From assembly GCF_000152745.1 (NCBI RefSeq), contig NZ_CH672428.1, positions 802,916 through 866,915 on the forward strand: DNA of 64,000 nt, written 5' to 3'. The position numbers and the translations under genes were made by a program. The notes under the pieces were generated by a model that worked only from the letters and a program-made list of their open reading frames with translations, was not told the DNA's origin and made no database searches. The stretch is from Oceanicaulis sp. HTCC2633 (GTDB lineage: Bacteria; Pseudomonadota; Alphaproteobacteria; Caulobacterales; Maricaulaceae). Shown here in pieces: positions 44,116 to 53,024 of the stretch (the first letter of the stretch is position 1; every line of letters begins with the position of its first letter).

Positions 44116-45239
44116 ATCGCGTCCGGGCCCTCGGCCATTCGGGCGTGGAACTGGTTGCGGAAGGCCTCGAACTCGCCTGCTGCGATGGCGGCGCGCATGC
44201 GGGCAGTCAGGTTCTCGAAATAGGCAATGTTGTGCCAGGACAAGAGCATCGAGCCCAGATACTCGCCCGCCCGGATCAGATGGTGCAGATAAGCGCGCGA
44301 ATAGTCCCGGCTGGCCGGGCAGTCGAGCGTCTCGTCCATCGGGCGGGTATCTTCGGCAAAGCGGGCGTTCTTGACGTTCACCGGCCCCCAATCCGTCCAG
44401 GCCTGACCGTGGCGGCCCGAGCGGGTCGGCAGCACGCAGTCGAACATGTCCACCCCGCGCGCGACCGCTTCGACGAGATCAATCGGTTTGCCCACCCCCA
44501 TCAGATAGCGCGGGCGCTCATGGGGCAGATGGGGCGTCGTGACGTCGAGGACCTGGCACATCATCTCGAACCCCTCGCCCACAGCGAGGCCGCCAATGGC
44601 GTAGCCGTCAAAGCCGATCTCGATCAGGCCTTCCGCGCTTTCCCGGCGCAAATCCTCATAGGTGCTGCCCTGGACAATGCCGAACAGCGCCTGGCTTGAG
44701 CGCTCGCCAAACGCTTCTTTCGAGCGCAAACCCCAGCGCCGTGACAGCTGCATGGAGCTCGCCGCCGCATCGCGCTCGCACGGATAGGGCGTGCATTCAT
44801 CGAGCTGCATGGAAATGTCCGCGCCCAGAAGGTCAGCCTGAATCTCGATGGAGCGCTCGGGCGTCAACATGTGCTTTGAGCCATCAAGATGGCTTTTGAA
44901 CGCCACGCCCTTCTCGCTCATCTGACGCAGATCGGATAGCGACCAGACCTGGAAGCCGCCTGAGTCTGTCAGGATCGGGCCGTCCCAGCGCATGAAATGA
45001 TGCAGCCCGCCCAGACGCTTCACCCGTTCTGCGCCGGGGCGCAGCATGAGATGATACGTATTTCCCAGTATGATATCCGCGCCCGCTTCCTTAACCTGTT
45101 CAGGATAGAGCGCCTTCACCGTCGCCGCCGTGCCGACGGGCATGAAGGCGGGGGTCCGGATACCCCCGCGCGGGGTCTTGAGCACACCGGTGCGGGCGGC
45201 GCCATCCGTGGCGTGAAGATCGAAATCGAAGCTGGGCAT
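44112..45239 (-). CDS. tgt: Queuine tRNA-ribosyltransferase (TGT)
   Basis: 375 aa; exchanges G34 of Tyr/His/Asn/Asp tRNAs for preQ1. TIM-barrel motifs: [22 protein letters not shown], the catalytic/substrate Asp in [21 protein letters not shown], the specificity loop AIGGLAVGE, and nucleophilic Asp in [21 protein letters not shown]. The zinc motif, CxCxxC in E. coli TGT, reads L-D-C-P-A-S (residues 305-310), leaving one Cys (C307) and the later His in LSWHNIAY. Works with QueA, encoded 3.6 kb away on the same strand. Confidence 0.95.
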   Translation of the reverse strand: MPSFDFDLHATDGAARTGVLKTPRGGIRTPAFMPVGTAATVKALYPEQVKEAGADIILGNTYHLMLRPGAERVKRLGGLHHFMRWDGPILTDSGGFQVWSLSDLRQMSEKGVAFKSHLDGSKHMLTPERSIEIQADLLGADISMQLDECTPYPCERDAAASSMQLSRRWGLRSKEAFGERSSQALFGIVQGSTYEDLRRESAEGLIEIGFDGYAIGGLAVGEGFEMMCQVLDVTTPHLPHERPRYLMGVGKPIDLVEAVARGVDMFDCVLPTRSGRHGQAWTDWGPVNVKNARFAEDTRPMDETLDCPASRDYSRAYLHHLIRAGEYLGSMLLSWHNIAYFENLTARMRAAIAAGEFEAFRNQFHARMAEGPDAI

Positions 45240-45271
45240 CAGAACCTGGCGAGACAGCGGGAGTGACTTGA

Positions 45272-46819
45272 ATGAGCTGGAAAGACGAAATCGCCCATTT
45301 GCGCAAGCGTCAGGCGCTGGCCCATAACATGGGCGGGGCGGAAAAGCTCGCCCGCCAGAAGGCGGCAGGGCGCCTCAACGTTCGGGAAAGACTGGACCTT
45401 TTGCTTGATCCGGGCAGTTTCCGCGAAATCGGCTCCATCACAGGAAAAGCGCGCGCCGGGTCTGATGGCGGGCTTGAGGACTTCTCCCCCGCCAATTGCA
45501 TCTTCGGGCGCGGCACGGTGCGCGGACGGCCCGTGGCGGTGGTCGCGGACGATTTCACGGTGCGCGGCGGCGCCGCTGACGCCGCCATCGTCGAGAAACA
45601 GATCGAGGCGGAGAAGATGGCGGGCGAGCTGGGCCTGCCGCTGATCCGTCTGATCGAGGGCACGGGCGGCGGCGGCTCGGTCAAATCCATCCTCGACATG
45701 GGCGCGAGCTATGTCCCCTTCAATCCGGCCTGGGACCAGGTGGTCGCCAATCTTGAACGCGTGCCGGTGGTGTCTCTCGCCCTGGGCCCGGTGGCGGGCC
45801 TCGGCGCCGCGCGCGCCGTGTCGTCGCACTATTGCGTGATGGTCAAGGGCCAGTCGCAAATGTTCATCGCGGGCCCGCCCGTGGTCGCGGGCATTGGCGA
45901 ACACGTCACCAAGGAAGAGCTTGGCGGATCGGATCTGCAGCTCGCCGCCGGCGCCGCAGACGACGCCTATGCCAGCGAGGCGGACGCCATGGAGGCCGCG
46001 CGCTGGTTCCTCTCCTACCTGCCCGACATGGCGGGGGATGCGGCTGAACGGGTCACGCCCAGCGATGATCCGAACCGGCTGGATGAGAGCCTTCGGGAGA
46101 TCGTGCCCAAGGACAAGCGCTTTGGCTATGACATGCGCGCCATCCTCAGTACGACGCTCGATCAGGGCAGCGTGTTCGAGATGGGCCGTCATTTCGGCAG
46201 CTCGGTCCTCACCGCGCTGGCCCGGCTTGATGGCTGGCCGGTCGCCGTGCTCGCCAGCAACCCCAATGTCTATGGCGGCGGCTGGACGGCGGAAGCGGCG
46301 CAGAAGATCATCCGCTTTGTGGATCTGGCGGAAACCTTCCGCCTGCCGGTGGTTCATTTCGTGGATGTCCCGGGCTTTGTGATCGGCACCCGCGCCGAGC
46401 GCGCCGGCACGATCCGTCATGGCGCCCGCGCCCTGTCGGCGATCTATCAGGCCAGCGTGCCCTGGTGCACCATGCTGATCCGCAAGGCCTATGGCGTCGC
46501 GGGCGCAGCGATGATGGACCATACCCGCTTCCGCTATCGCTATGCCTGGCCGTCGGGCGACTGGGGCTCGCTGCCGCTCGAGGGCGGGGTGGAAGCCGCG
46601 TTCAAGTCGGTGCTGGAAAAAGCCGAAGACCCCGAAGCGCTGAAAGCTGAATTGCGCGCGCGGATGAAGGATCTGTCGGATCCGTTCAAGACCGCCGAGC
46701 GGTTCTGGATCGAGGAGATCATCGACCCCGCCGAGACCCGGCCGCTTCTGACCGAATTTGCGAACCTGACCGCCAAGCTGCGCACACGCCAGAAACCGGG
46801 AACGCGTTACCGCCCCTGA
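45272..46819 (+). CDS. Acyl-CoA carboxylase carboxyltransferase (beta) subunit
   Basis: 515 aa biotin-dependent carboxyltransferase, PccB/AccD-type. N-terminal half: [84 protein letters not shown]-terminal half: [84 protein letters not shown], which binds carboxybiotin. It carboxylates propionyl-, methylcrotonyl- or geranyl-type CoA; the biotin carboxylase/carrier subunit is not adjacent, so the substrate is open. Confidence 0.9.
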   Translation: MSWKDEIAHLRKRQALAHNMGGAEKLARQKAAGRLNVRERLDLLLDPGSFREIGSITGKARAGSDGGLEDFSPANCIFGRGTVRGRPVAVVADDFTVRGGAADAAIVEKQIEAEKMAGELGLPLIRLIEGTGGGGSVKSILDMGASYVPFNPAWDQVVANLERVPVVSLALGPVAGLGAARAVSSHYCVMVKGQSQMFIAGPPVVAGIGEHVTKEELGGSDLQLAAGAADDAYASEADAMEAARWFLSYLPDMAGDAAERVTPSDDPNRLDESLREIVPKDKRFGYDMRAILSTTLDQGSVFEMGRHFGSSVLTALARLDGWPVAVLASNPNVYGGGWTAEAAQKIIRFVDLAETFRLPVVHFVDVPGFVIGTRAERAGTIRHGARALSAIYQASVPWCTMLIRKAYGVAGAAMMDHTRFRYRYAWPSGDWGSLPLEGGVEAAFKSVLEKAEDPEALKAELRARMKDLSDPFKTAERFWIEEIIDPAETRPLLTEFANLTAKLRTRQKPGTRYRP

Positions 46820-47520
46820 TCGCGGCGCTCGCGTTCCAAGCGGATCATCGCGTGGATGCCGTTGAGGTCTTCAATGTCCTCGACGGTCATCCCGTGCGCC
46901 CCGCAAATCATCTCGGCCCGCTGCGCAATCTTTTCGGCCTCTCTCAGAAGCGCCAGCTTGTCCCTCCCGAACCAGTGCAGGAAGAGGTAATTCAGAGTCA
47001 GTCCCGGATGCGTCCCCGTCAGAAAATACAGCGCTCTGGAGAGCCAGTTGCGCGGCCAGTCGCGCATCCAGACGACCAGTTCATCGAGGTAAGCGACAGT
47101 CTTCCCGCCCCGGCTTGAAATCATGAACAGGCTGCCGCTGGTCACGCCGGGGGCCTCGTATATGACCAAGCCCTCGGGCGCGATGATCCGGCTGACCGGC
47201 TGGACCACCTCCCCGCACGCCTTCGCCACTGTCGCGGCAATCGCGTCCGCCGCATAGATCCCGGCATCCGGACAACGCGCCTTCCAGGAGGCCAGACCAG
47301 ACGTATGTGCGGCGTTGGGGGCGATCAGGGCGGTGATCCGACCCAGATGGCTCAGAGCCTCCAGATACACGCCGTCCGGATCCGGCGGCGGACTGAGCAC
47401 CGCCAGCTCCAGCTCGCCCAGACGGATCGCCAGCGCGTTGACCTCGCCAAAGGCCGGGCAGTCATAGACCGCACGCCAGACGCCGCTTCCTTCCAGGCAT
47501 TCCGTCCAGACCGCCGTCAT
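46807..47520 (-). CDS. DUF4336-like protein (degenerate metallo-beta-lactamase fold)
   Basis: 237 aa from ATG 47520, with AGGAG 7 nt upstream. VNALAIRLGELELAVLSPPPDPDGVYLEALSHLGRITALIAPNAAHTSGLASWKARCPDAGIYAADAI follows the 'PxxxH...W...P.A' pattern of DUF4336, a metallo-beta-lactamase-like family that lacks the HxHxDH metal motif. The C-terminus has VAYLDELVVWMRDWPRNWLSRALYFLTGTHPGLTLNYLFLHWFGRDKLALL, possibly membrane-associated. Its stop overlaps the carboxyltransferase gene end by 13 nt. Enzymatic role not evident. Confidence 0.6.
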   Translation of the reverse strand: MTAVWTECLEGSGVWRAVYDCPAFGEVNALAIRLGELELAVLSPPPDPDGVYLEALSHLGRITALIAPNAAHTSGLASWKARCPDAGIYAADAIAATVAKACGEVVQPVSRIIAPEGLVIYEAPGVTSGSLFMISSRGGKTVAYLDELVVWMRDWPRNWLSRALYFLTGTHPGLTLNYLFLHWFGRDKLALLREAEKIAQRAEMICGAHGMTVEDIEDLNGIHAMIRLERERRDQGR

Positions 47521-47641
47521 GGGGCCGCTCCTGTGCTGCGCTGCACGCACTATAGACCCGCTCACTCACACGCACACAAACTATCGATTGGACCGTGATC
47601 GCGATGATGGCGCAGTGTGACGGCTCACAAAGGAGCCCGCC

Positions 47642-47797
47642 ATGATGAAAGACGAATACGAGTATCTGTGCCTGATGGTGCTCGATGACGCCGAGGCCGT
47701 GAAAGCCGATCCGGAGCTCGCTTGCGGCTGCGCGGTCTATCTCAGCCGCCAGGGCTATGACGAGGTGGATAACCAGGCCTATTGCCCGGCCGAGTAA
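47642..47797 (+). CDS. 51-aa Cys-containing small protein
   Basis: Start ATG at 47642 has AAGGAG 8 nt upstream, an excellent ribosome site. The 51-aa product is acidic (MMKDEYEYLCLMVLDDAEAV...) and has Cys at residues 10, 28, 30 and 48, with a CGC pair, and ends ...YCPAE. Codon choice is like neighbours. Not recognised. It stands alone between two divergently oriented genes with gaps of about 120 nt on each side. Confidence 0.6.
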   Translation: MMKDEYEYLCLMVLDDAEAVKADPELACGCAVYLSRQGYDEVDNQAYCPAE

Positions 47798-47924
47798 CGG
47801 ATTTATTCGCAGTCCGCGCCGACGCGATGATTGCGTCTCGCCTGAGCGCATCCCATGTTGGCCCCGCTCCCGGGCGCCCTGATGGCAGCCGCGATCAGTC
47901 CCGGTCGAGCTGACGGGCGGACTC

Positions 47925-48872
47925 ATGGATCTGGTGCTTTTGGGACTTGGCCTCGCCGGGCTGGTCTTCGGCGGCGACATGCTGGTGCGGGGCGCGTCCG
48001 ACCTCGCCCGTCGGGCCGGATTGCCGCCGCTGGTGATCGGCCTGACGCTCGTGGGCTTTGGCACCTCGACGCCGGAACTGGTGACCAGTCTTCAGGCCGC
48101 CTATCTGGGCTCGCCGGGCATTGCCGTCGGCAATGTGGTCGGCAGCAATATCGCCAATATCCTGCTGATCCTCGGCGCAGCGGCGGTTCTGGCGCCCATC
48201 GCCATCGACAAGACCGCCTTCCGCCGTGACGGCCTCGTGCTGGCGCTGTCCACCCTCCTGTGCGCCGTGATGATCCTCTACGGCCAGCTCACACCGCTGT
48301 TCGGCGCCGTCTTCATTCTCGCCTTGCTGGCCTATCTCGCCTTCACGGTCTGGAGCGGATTGAAAACGCCGCAAGCGGCAGGGGAGGCGCCGGACGACGC
48401 GGCGCAGGATACCGCCCTAATCCCGGTCTGGCGCGATATCGCCTTCTTCGTCGGCGGTCTGGTGCTGACCATTCTGGGCGCCCGCTTTTTTGTGACGGGC
48501 GCGATCAGCGTGGCGGAGTTCCTGGGCGTCTCCGAAGCCGTGATCGGGCTGACGGTGGTGGCCGTCGGCACCTCCCTGCCCGAGCTTGTGACCACGCTGG
48601 CCGCCGCCCGGCGCAAGCAGGCCGATATCGCCTTTGGCAATATCGTCGGCAGCAACATCTTCAACGTGCTGTTCATTCTGGGCGCCACGGCGCTGGTGAA
48701 CCCGATCGAGGTTCCGCGCAGCATCCAGAGCTTTGACGTCTGGGTGATGTGTGCGGTCACGGCGCTATTGCTGGTCTTCTCGGTCACCCGCTGGCGCATC
48801 AGCCGGATCGAGGGCGGCGTCTTCCTGCTGGGCTATGCCGGCTATATTGGCTGGCTGGCGCTCGGGGCCTAG
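47925..48872 (+). CDS. Calcium/sodium antiporter (CaCA, YrbG-type)
   Basis: 315 aa, about 10 membrane helices. The two inverted alpha repeats are plain: [39 protein letters not shown] and [39 protein letters not shown], each with the ion-binding Glu and the GNxxGSNxxN segment. A short acidic loop ([11 protein letters not shown]) lies between the halves. Exchanges Ca2+ against Na+ (or K+/H+) in the inner membrane. Its end overlaps the queA stop by 4 nt on the opposite strand. Confidence 0.93.
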   Translation: MDLVLLGLGLAGLVFGGDMLVRGASDLARRAGLPPLVIGLTLVGFGTSTPELVTSLQAAYLGSPGIAVGNVVGSNIANILLILGAAAVLAPIAIDKTAFRRDGLVLALSTLLCAVMILYGQLTPLFGAVFILALLAYLAFTVWSGLKTPQAAGEAPDDAAQDTALIPVWRDIAFFVGGLVLTILGARFFVTGAISVAEFLGVSEAVIGLTVVAVGTSLPELVTTLAAARRKQADIAFGNIVGSNIFNVLFILGATALVNPIEVPRSIQSFDVWVMCAVTALLLVFSVTRWRISRIEGGVFLLGYAGYIGWLALGA

Positions 48873-49942
48873 CCCTTGCGCCAGAGCAGGCTGGAATCGC
48901 CATAGGAGAAGAAGCGGTAGTGCTCACGAATGGCGTGGGCATAGGCCGCGTGCATGTCCTCAAACCCCGCCAGCGCGCTCACCAGCATGAAGAGCGTGGA
49001 TTTGGGCAGGTGGAAATTGGTCATCAGCGCGTCGATCACCTTGAAGCGACAACCCGGCGTGATGAAGATCGCGGTGTCGCGCGCCTCGGCGCGGACCGTC
49101 CCGTCCTCCTCCGCCGCGCTTTCCAGCGTCCGGATCGAGGTGGTGCCCACCGCGATGATGCGCCCGCCCGCCTTGCGGGTCTCGTTGATGGTCCGCGCCG
49201 CTTCTTCGCTGACCGAATACCATTCGGCATGCATCTGATGCTCGGACAGATCCTCGGTCTTCACCGGCAGGAAGGTCCCCGCCCCCACATGCAAGGTCAC
49301 ATGGGTGCGCTTGATCCCGCGCGCATCGAGCGCGGCAAACAGACGATCGGTGAAGTGCAGTCCCGCCGTGGGCGCAGCGACAGACCCCGCCTTGTCCGGC
49401 GCGGCGTAGACCGTCTGATAGTCCTCAAGATCAGCGGCGTCCGCCGCGCGCTTGGAGGCGATATAGGGCGGCAGCGGCGGCGCCCCGGCCTCCACAATCG
49501 CCTTGTCGAGTTCAACGCCCGCACGATCAAAGGTCAGAACGACTTCCCCGCCCTCGCGCTTCTCGCGGACTTCAGCGGTCAGCCCGCCCTTGAAGTGCAG
49601 CGTGTCGCCCTCTTTCAGGCGCTTGGCGGGCCGGACAAAGGCGCGCCAGACGGCTTCATCATCGCGCTTGTGCAGATTGATCTCGATCTCCACACCCCCG
49701 CCGCCGCCATGGGCGCGCGCCGGGCGCACACCGGTCAGCGCCGCCGGGATGACGCGGGTGTCGTTGAAGACCAGAAGATCGCCCGGTTCGAGCAGGTTCG
49801 GAAGATCGAGCACGCCCAGATCAGACAGACCGCCATCCTTCACCTGCAACAGGCGCGCGCTGTCACGCGGCCGCGCCGGGCGCAGGGCGATCCGGTCCTC
49901 GGGCAGGTGAAAGTCGAAATCGGACAGTCGCATTTGGGTCAT
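48869..49942 (-). CDS. queA: S-adenosylmethionine:tRNA ribosyltransferase-isomerase
   Basis: 357 aa; makes epoxyqueuosine from preQ1-tRNA using the ribosyl part of SAM. N-terminal [44 protein letters not shown], and [41 protein letters not shown], ...[19 protein letters not shown] are all QueA hallmarks. Start at 49942 has GAAGGAAGG. Downstream is the convergent antiporter; the partner tgt is separated by four unrelated genes. Confidence 0.96.
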   Translation of the reverse strand: MTQMRLSDFDFHLPEDRIALRPARPRDSARLLQVKDGGLSDLGVLDLPNLLEPGDLLVFNDTRVIPAALTGVRPARAHGGGGGVEIEINLHKRDDEAVWRAFVRPAKRLKEGDTLHFKGGLTAEVREKREGGEVVLTFDRAGVELDKAIVEAGAPPLPPYIASKRAADAADLEDYQTVYAAPDKAGSVAAPTAGLHFTDRLFAALDARGIKRTHVTLHVGAGTFLPVKTEDLSEHQMHAEWYSVSEEAARTINETRKAGGRIIAVGTTSIRTLESAAEEDGTVRAEARDTAIFITPGCRFKVIDALMTNFHLPKSTLFMLVSALAGFEDMHAAYAHAIREHYRFFSYGDSSLLWRKG

Positions 49943-50014
49943 AACCTTCCTTCAAGCTGGCGGTGATATACGCACCCTATCGCTCGCCTGCCAGACATCC
50001 GGACAGATCGCTTC

Positions 50015-50989
50015 ATGACCCCGACGCCGAGCCGCCTGCCTGCGGCGTATCAAATTCTCGCCTGGCTGGCCTGCATGGGCGCATGTCTGGGACTGGCGCT
50101 TGTCATCGGGCTAAGCTTGACCGGACGGGTCTATCCCAAGGCGGATGTCTTCAACATGGTCTGGCCCCTGCCGGTGCTGGCCGGGGCGACGGTCTTCACC
50201 ACGCTATGGGTGTTCAAGGCGAAGGGATTGTTCGCGCTGCGCGCCATTGGCATGGCGCTCAGTGAGGCGCTGGTCTTTCTCGCCCTGCCCTACGCCCAGC
50301 TTGTTCCCCGGCCCGAGGCCCTTCCGCCCCGCAGCGAAACCGGTGAGGCGCTAAGGCTAATCAGTTTCAATATGTGGAATCTCAATCGCGATCCGGATGC
50401 CGCTATCGCCTTTTTGCGGGAGGGCGATTTTGACGTGGTGTTTCTGCAAGAAGTGGGGGGCGCGCTGCGCGGCGTGCCCGCAAGCCTTCAAGAGACCTAC
50501 CCCTACCAGCAGCGTTGCAGATGGGGGGCCGCAGTCATTTCGCGTCTGCCGCTTCTGGAGCGGGGCTGCGACCCGTACGAGACCGTGCCTGTCGCCTTCA
50601 TTGAGATCGAGTTCCAGGGCGCGCCCCTGCGCCTGACCAGTACGCATTTTGCGCGCCCCACCCGCCCGGACCTCTATCAGTATCACCGCGAGCAACTTGG
50701 CGAGCTGATCACAGATCATGCCCATCAGTCCCAGATCCTCGCGGGTGATTTCAACACGGCGGAAAACGGCTTCCAGATGCGGCTGCTGGCTGACGCCCTC
50801 GCCCCGCTGGAGCGGATCACACATGGTCTTCGGACCTGGCCTTCAGAGCGGGTTCTGCCCCTGCCCGTGATCGGGATCGACCATATCTGGGTCAGCGAGG
50901 GGCTTTGCGCCTCTTACACCGGCGCAGCGGCGGACGCTGGTTCGGATCATCGCCCCGTCTTCACGCTGGTGGAGCGCTGCGACGCCTGA
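50015..50989 (+). CDS. Membrane-anchored endonuclease/exonuclease/phosphatase (EEP)-family protein
   Basis: 324 aa. Three membrane helices fill residues ~10-95 (YQILAWLACMGACLGLALVIGL; VWPLPVLAGATVFTTLWV; ALSEALVFLALPYAQL). The rest is a complete EEP domain: LISFNMWNLN (Asn), VVFLQEVGG (catalytic Glu), LTSTHFARP, ILAGDFNTAE (Asp, Asn), and AGSDHRPVF (Asp-His) at the end. The domain lies after an odd number of helices, most likely periplasmic. Such proteins cut nucleic acids or phosphoesters; the target is unknown. Confidence 0.88.
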   Translation: MTPTPSRLPAAYQILAWLACMGACLGLALVIGLSLTGRVYPKADVFNMVWPLPVLAGATVFTTLWVFKAKGLFALRAIGMALSEALVFLALPYAQLVPRPEALPPRSETGEALRLISFNMWNLNRDPDAAIAFLREGDFDVVFLQEVGGALRGVPASLQETYPYQQRCRWGAAVISRLPLLERGCDPYETVPVAFIEIEFQGAPLRLTSTHFARPTRPDLYQYHREQLGELITDHAHQSQILAGDFNTAENGFQMRLLADALAPLERITHGLRTWPSERVLPLPVIGIDHIWVSEGLCASYTGAAADAGSDHRPVFTLVERCDA

Positions 50990-51000
50990 TCCCGCATATG

Positions 51001-51027
51001 AAAACGGGCGGCCCGATGGACCGCCCG
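51001..51027 (-). terminator. Terminator of the gyrA-coaD-cyclophilin run
   Basis: On the minus strand CGGGCGGTCC pairs with GGGCCGCCCG (one G-U), 3-nt loop, followed by TTTTCAT (plus-strand 51001-51004). It lies 24 nt after the stop codon of the cyclophilin gene. Confidence 0.78.
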
Positions 51028-51050
51028 CTTCAAATCGAGAACCCAATCGC

Positions 51051-51503
51051 CTAGCGCAGGAACGCCTTGACGATCTTGCCCGGGTTGGCCGGCGGCTCGC
51101 CCTTGGGCAGCGCGTCCACATGTTCCATGCCCGAAGTCACTTCCCCCCAGACGGTGTACTGACCATCCAGATACGGCACGGCGTCCAGGCAGATGAAGAA
51201 CTGGCTGTCGGCGGAATTCGGGTCCATGGCGCGGGCCATGGACATGGTGCCGCGCACATGCGGCTCGTCATTGAACTCGGCCGGGATGTTCTGGCCGGAA
51301 CCGCCCATGCCATTGCCATTCGGGCAGCCGCCCTGGGCCACGAAGCCGTCGATCACGCGGTGAAAAGTCAGGCCGTCATAGAAGCCGTCCGCCGCCAGCT
51401 CGGAAATGCGAGCGACGTGCTTGGGCGCCAGATCGGGGCGCAGGCGAATGACGACATCGCCGCCTTCAAGGGTGAAAACCAGTTCTTGGTTGGCGTCGGA
51501 CAC
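51051..51503 (-). CDS. Cytoplasmic cyclophilin-type peptidylprolyl isomerase
   Basis: 150 aa from a GTG at 51503, chosen for the AAGGAGG 5-6 nt upstream; the frame runs on to 51611 but into the preceding gene. Cyclophilin core: GDVVIRLRPDLAPKHVARISELAADGFYDGLTFHRVIDGFVAQGGCPNGNG with the catalytic Arg in FHRVI, then GTMSMARAMDPNSADSQFFICL and DGQYTVWGEV. Speeds proline cis-trans isomerisation during folding. No signal peptide, so cytosolic. 25 nt after the lipoprotein cyclophilin. Confidence 0.93.
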   Translation of the reverse strand: MSDANQELVFTLEGGDVVIRLRPDLAPKHVARISELAADGFYDGLTFHRVIDGFVAQGGCPNGNGMGGSGQNIPAEFNDEPHVRGTMSMARAMDPNSADSQFFICLDAVPYLDGQYTVWGEVTSGMEHVDALPKGEPPANPGKIVKAFLR

Positions 51504-51528
51504 GACGGCCTCCTTTGGGGATGTGTTC

Positions 51529-52491
51529 TTAGTCGAGGACGCGCACAGGCACGTCGATTGAGCAGATATCAGGCACGCGGCCGTTATCGCGGCTTGCGGC
51601 CAGGGCTTCAAGATAGGCGCTGAAACTGGCGGAGCTGGTGTCCATCACCTGTACCGTCGGCGGATTGTCCATCTGGGTCGCCATCTCGAATTCCTCGATG
51701 ATATCGGGACGGAAGCCCAGGGTCTGGCCCTGGGTGCCCACATTCAGGCTTTCCACGACGTCCTGGCCGAGGCGAACCTTGCCCCACACCGTGTACTGGG
51801 TGTTCAGATGCTCGGCCTCGCCGCGCACAATGTAGAACTGGGCGGTGGCGGAGTTGGGATCATTGGTGCGCGCCATCGCGGCGGCGCCGTCGCAATGGAT
51901 CAGCCAGCTGTCGACGCGACCATCCGCCACGATGCCCGCCAACGCAGAGGGCTGGGTGCCGACCGGAAACCCGTTCCAGAACCCGGCTTGCGCCATGGCG
52001 CCGCGGGGGACGGCCCGACGTTCCTGGATCTCGTTGACCATGATCTCGTTCGGATCGCGACGGATGCCGAACTCGCCCTGAATGGACTCAAACGGCGCAT
52101 CGATATTGGGATTGTCCACGGCGCCGCCGCCCTGGGCCATGAAGCCGTCAATGACCCGATGAAAGACCTTCCAGTCCATCCAGTTCGCCTCGGCCATCTC
52201 CCGAATGCGTGCGGCATGGATCGGCGTGAACTCATCCTGGATCTCGATCCAGACCTCGCCCTTGTTGGTGACCAGATGCAGCAGGTCGTCAGGGTCCACC
52301 GTACGCCATGCGCTGTCCGGCGCGTTCGCGACAATGTCGGCGCCGGGCGCCGGCGCATCGGCGTCAGCACTGGAGGCTTCGGCGGCGGTCTCCGCCTCCT
52401 GGGCGTTCGTTCCGGTTTCGGCTTCAGCGCAGGCCGTCAGCATGAGGGCGGAGAGACAGGCCGTGGCGAACAGAGGGGCGGTGCGACGCAT
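51529..52491 (-). CDS. Lipoprotein cyclophilin-type peptidylprolyl isomerase
   Basis: 320 aa with signal and lipobox LTAC (ACLSALMLTACAEA), then an Ala/Glu-rich disordered tether. Cyclophilin core from ~70: GEVWIEIQDEFTPIHAARIREMAEANWMDWKVFHRVIDGFMAQGGGA, an enlarged middle insertion (NPNIDAPFESIQGEFGIRRDPNEIMVNEIQERRAV), then AMARTNDPNSATAQFYIVRG and NTQYTVWGKV. Probably assists envelope protein folding. Start codon shares one base with the coaD stop (TGATG), so translation is coupled. Confidence 0.92.
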   Translation of the reverse strand: MRRTAPLFATACLSALMLTACAEAETGTNAQEAETAAEASSADADAPAPGADIVANAPDSAWRTVDPDDLLHLVTNKGEVWIEIQDEFTPIHAARIREMAEANWMDWKVFHRVIDGFMAQGGGAVDNPNIDAPFESIQGEFGIRRDPNEIMVNEIQERRAVPRGAMAQAGFWNGFPVGTQPSALAGIVADGRVDSWLIHCDGAAAMARTNDPNSATAQFYIVRGEAEHLNTQYTVWGKVRLGQDVVESLNVGTQGQTLGFRPDIIEEFEMATQMDNPPTVQVMDTSSASFSAYLEALAASRDNGRVPDICSIDVPVRVLD

Positions 52492-52982
52492 CAGACGAAT
52501 TTCTCCAGCAGGCGCTCTTTGACAAGCTGCGGCACGAAGGGATCGATATCCCCGCCAAGCTTGGCGATTTCCTTCACAAGACGCGAGGCGATCGCCTGAT
52601 GGCGCGGATCGGCCATCAGAAACACGGTCTCGATGTCCGCATTAAGGCGCTGGTTCATGCCGACCATCTGGAATTCATACTCGAAGTCGGAAACCGCGCG
52701 CAGGCCGCGAATGATGGAGCTGGCGCCCACCTTCTCGGCGAAATGCATCAGCAGCCCTTCAAAGGGCAGCACCTCGATCTCGGTGTCGCCAGCCACGGAT
52801 TCCGCCAGCTCGCGGGCCATGTCCACACGCTCGTCAAAGCTGAACAGCGGCCCCTTGGCGTCATTGCGCGCCACGCCGATGACCAGCTTGTCATAGAGCT
52901 TCACGGCCCGGCCGATGATATCCAGATGGCCGTTCGTGATGGGATCGAACGTACCCGGATAGAGCGCGACGCGCTTTTTCAT
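52491..52982 (-). CDS. coaD: Phosphopantetheine adenylyltransferase
   Basis: 163 aa hexameric nucleotidyltransferase for the penultimate step of CoA synthesis (phosphopantetheine + ATP to dephospho-CoA). The N-terminal ALYPGTFDPITNGHLDIIGRA holds the TxGH motif; RGLRAVSDFEYEFQMVGMNQRL and TVFLMADPRHQAIASRLVKEIAKLGGDI carry the C-terminal substrate loop (ISSTLVKE-like in E. coli). Length fits. 42 nt after gyrA. Confidence 0.97.
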   Translation of the reverse strand: MKKRVALYPGTFDPITNGHLDIIGRAVKLYDKLVIGVARNDAKGPLFSFDERVDMARELAESVAGDTEIEVLPFEGLLMHFAEKVGASSIIRGLRAVSDFEYEFQMVGMNQRLNADIETVFLMADPRHQAIASRLVKEIAKLGGDIDPFVPQLVKERLLEKFV

Positions 52983-53024
52983 GGCTTAACTCCCCAAAGC
53001 CAGGCCTGGTGGTGAAGACCCGGT

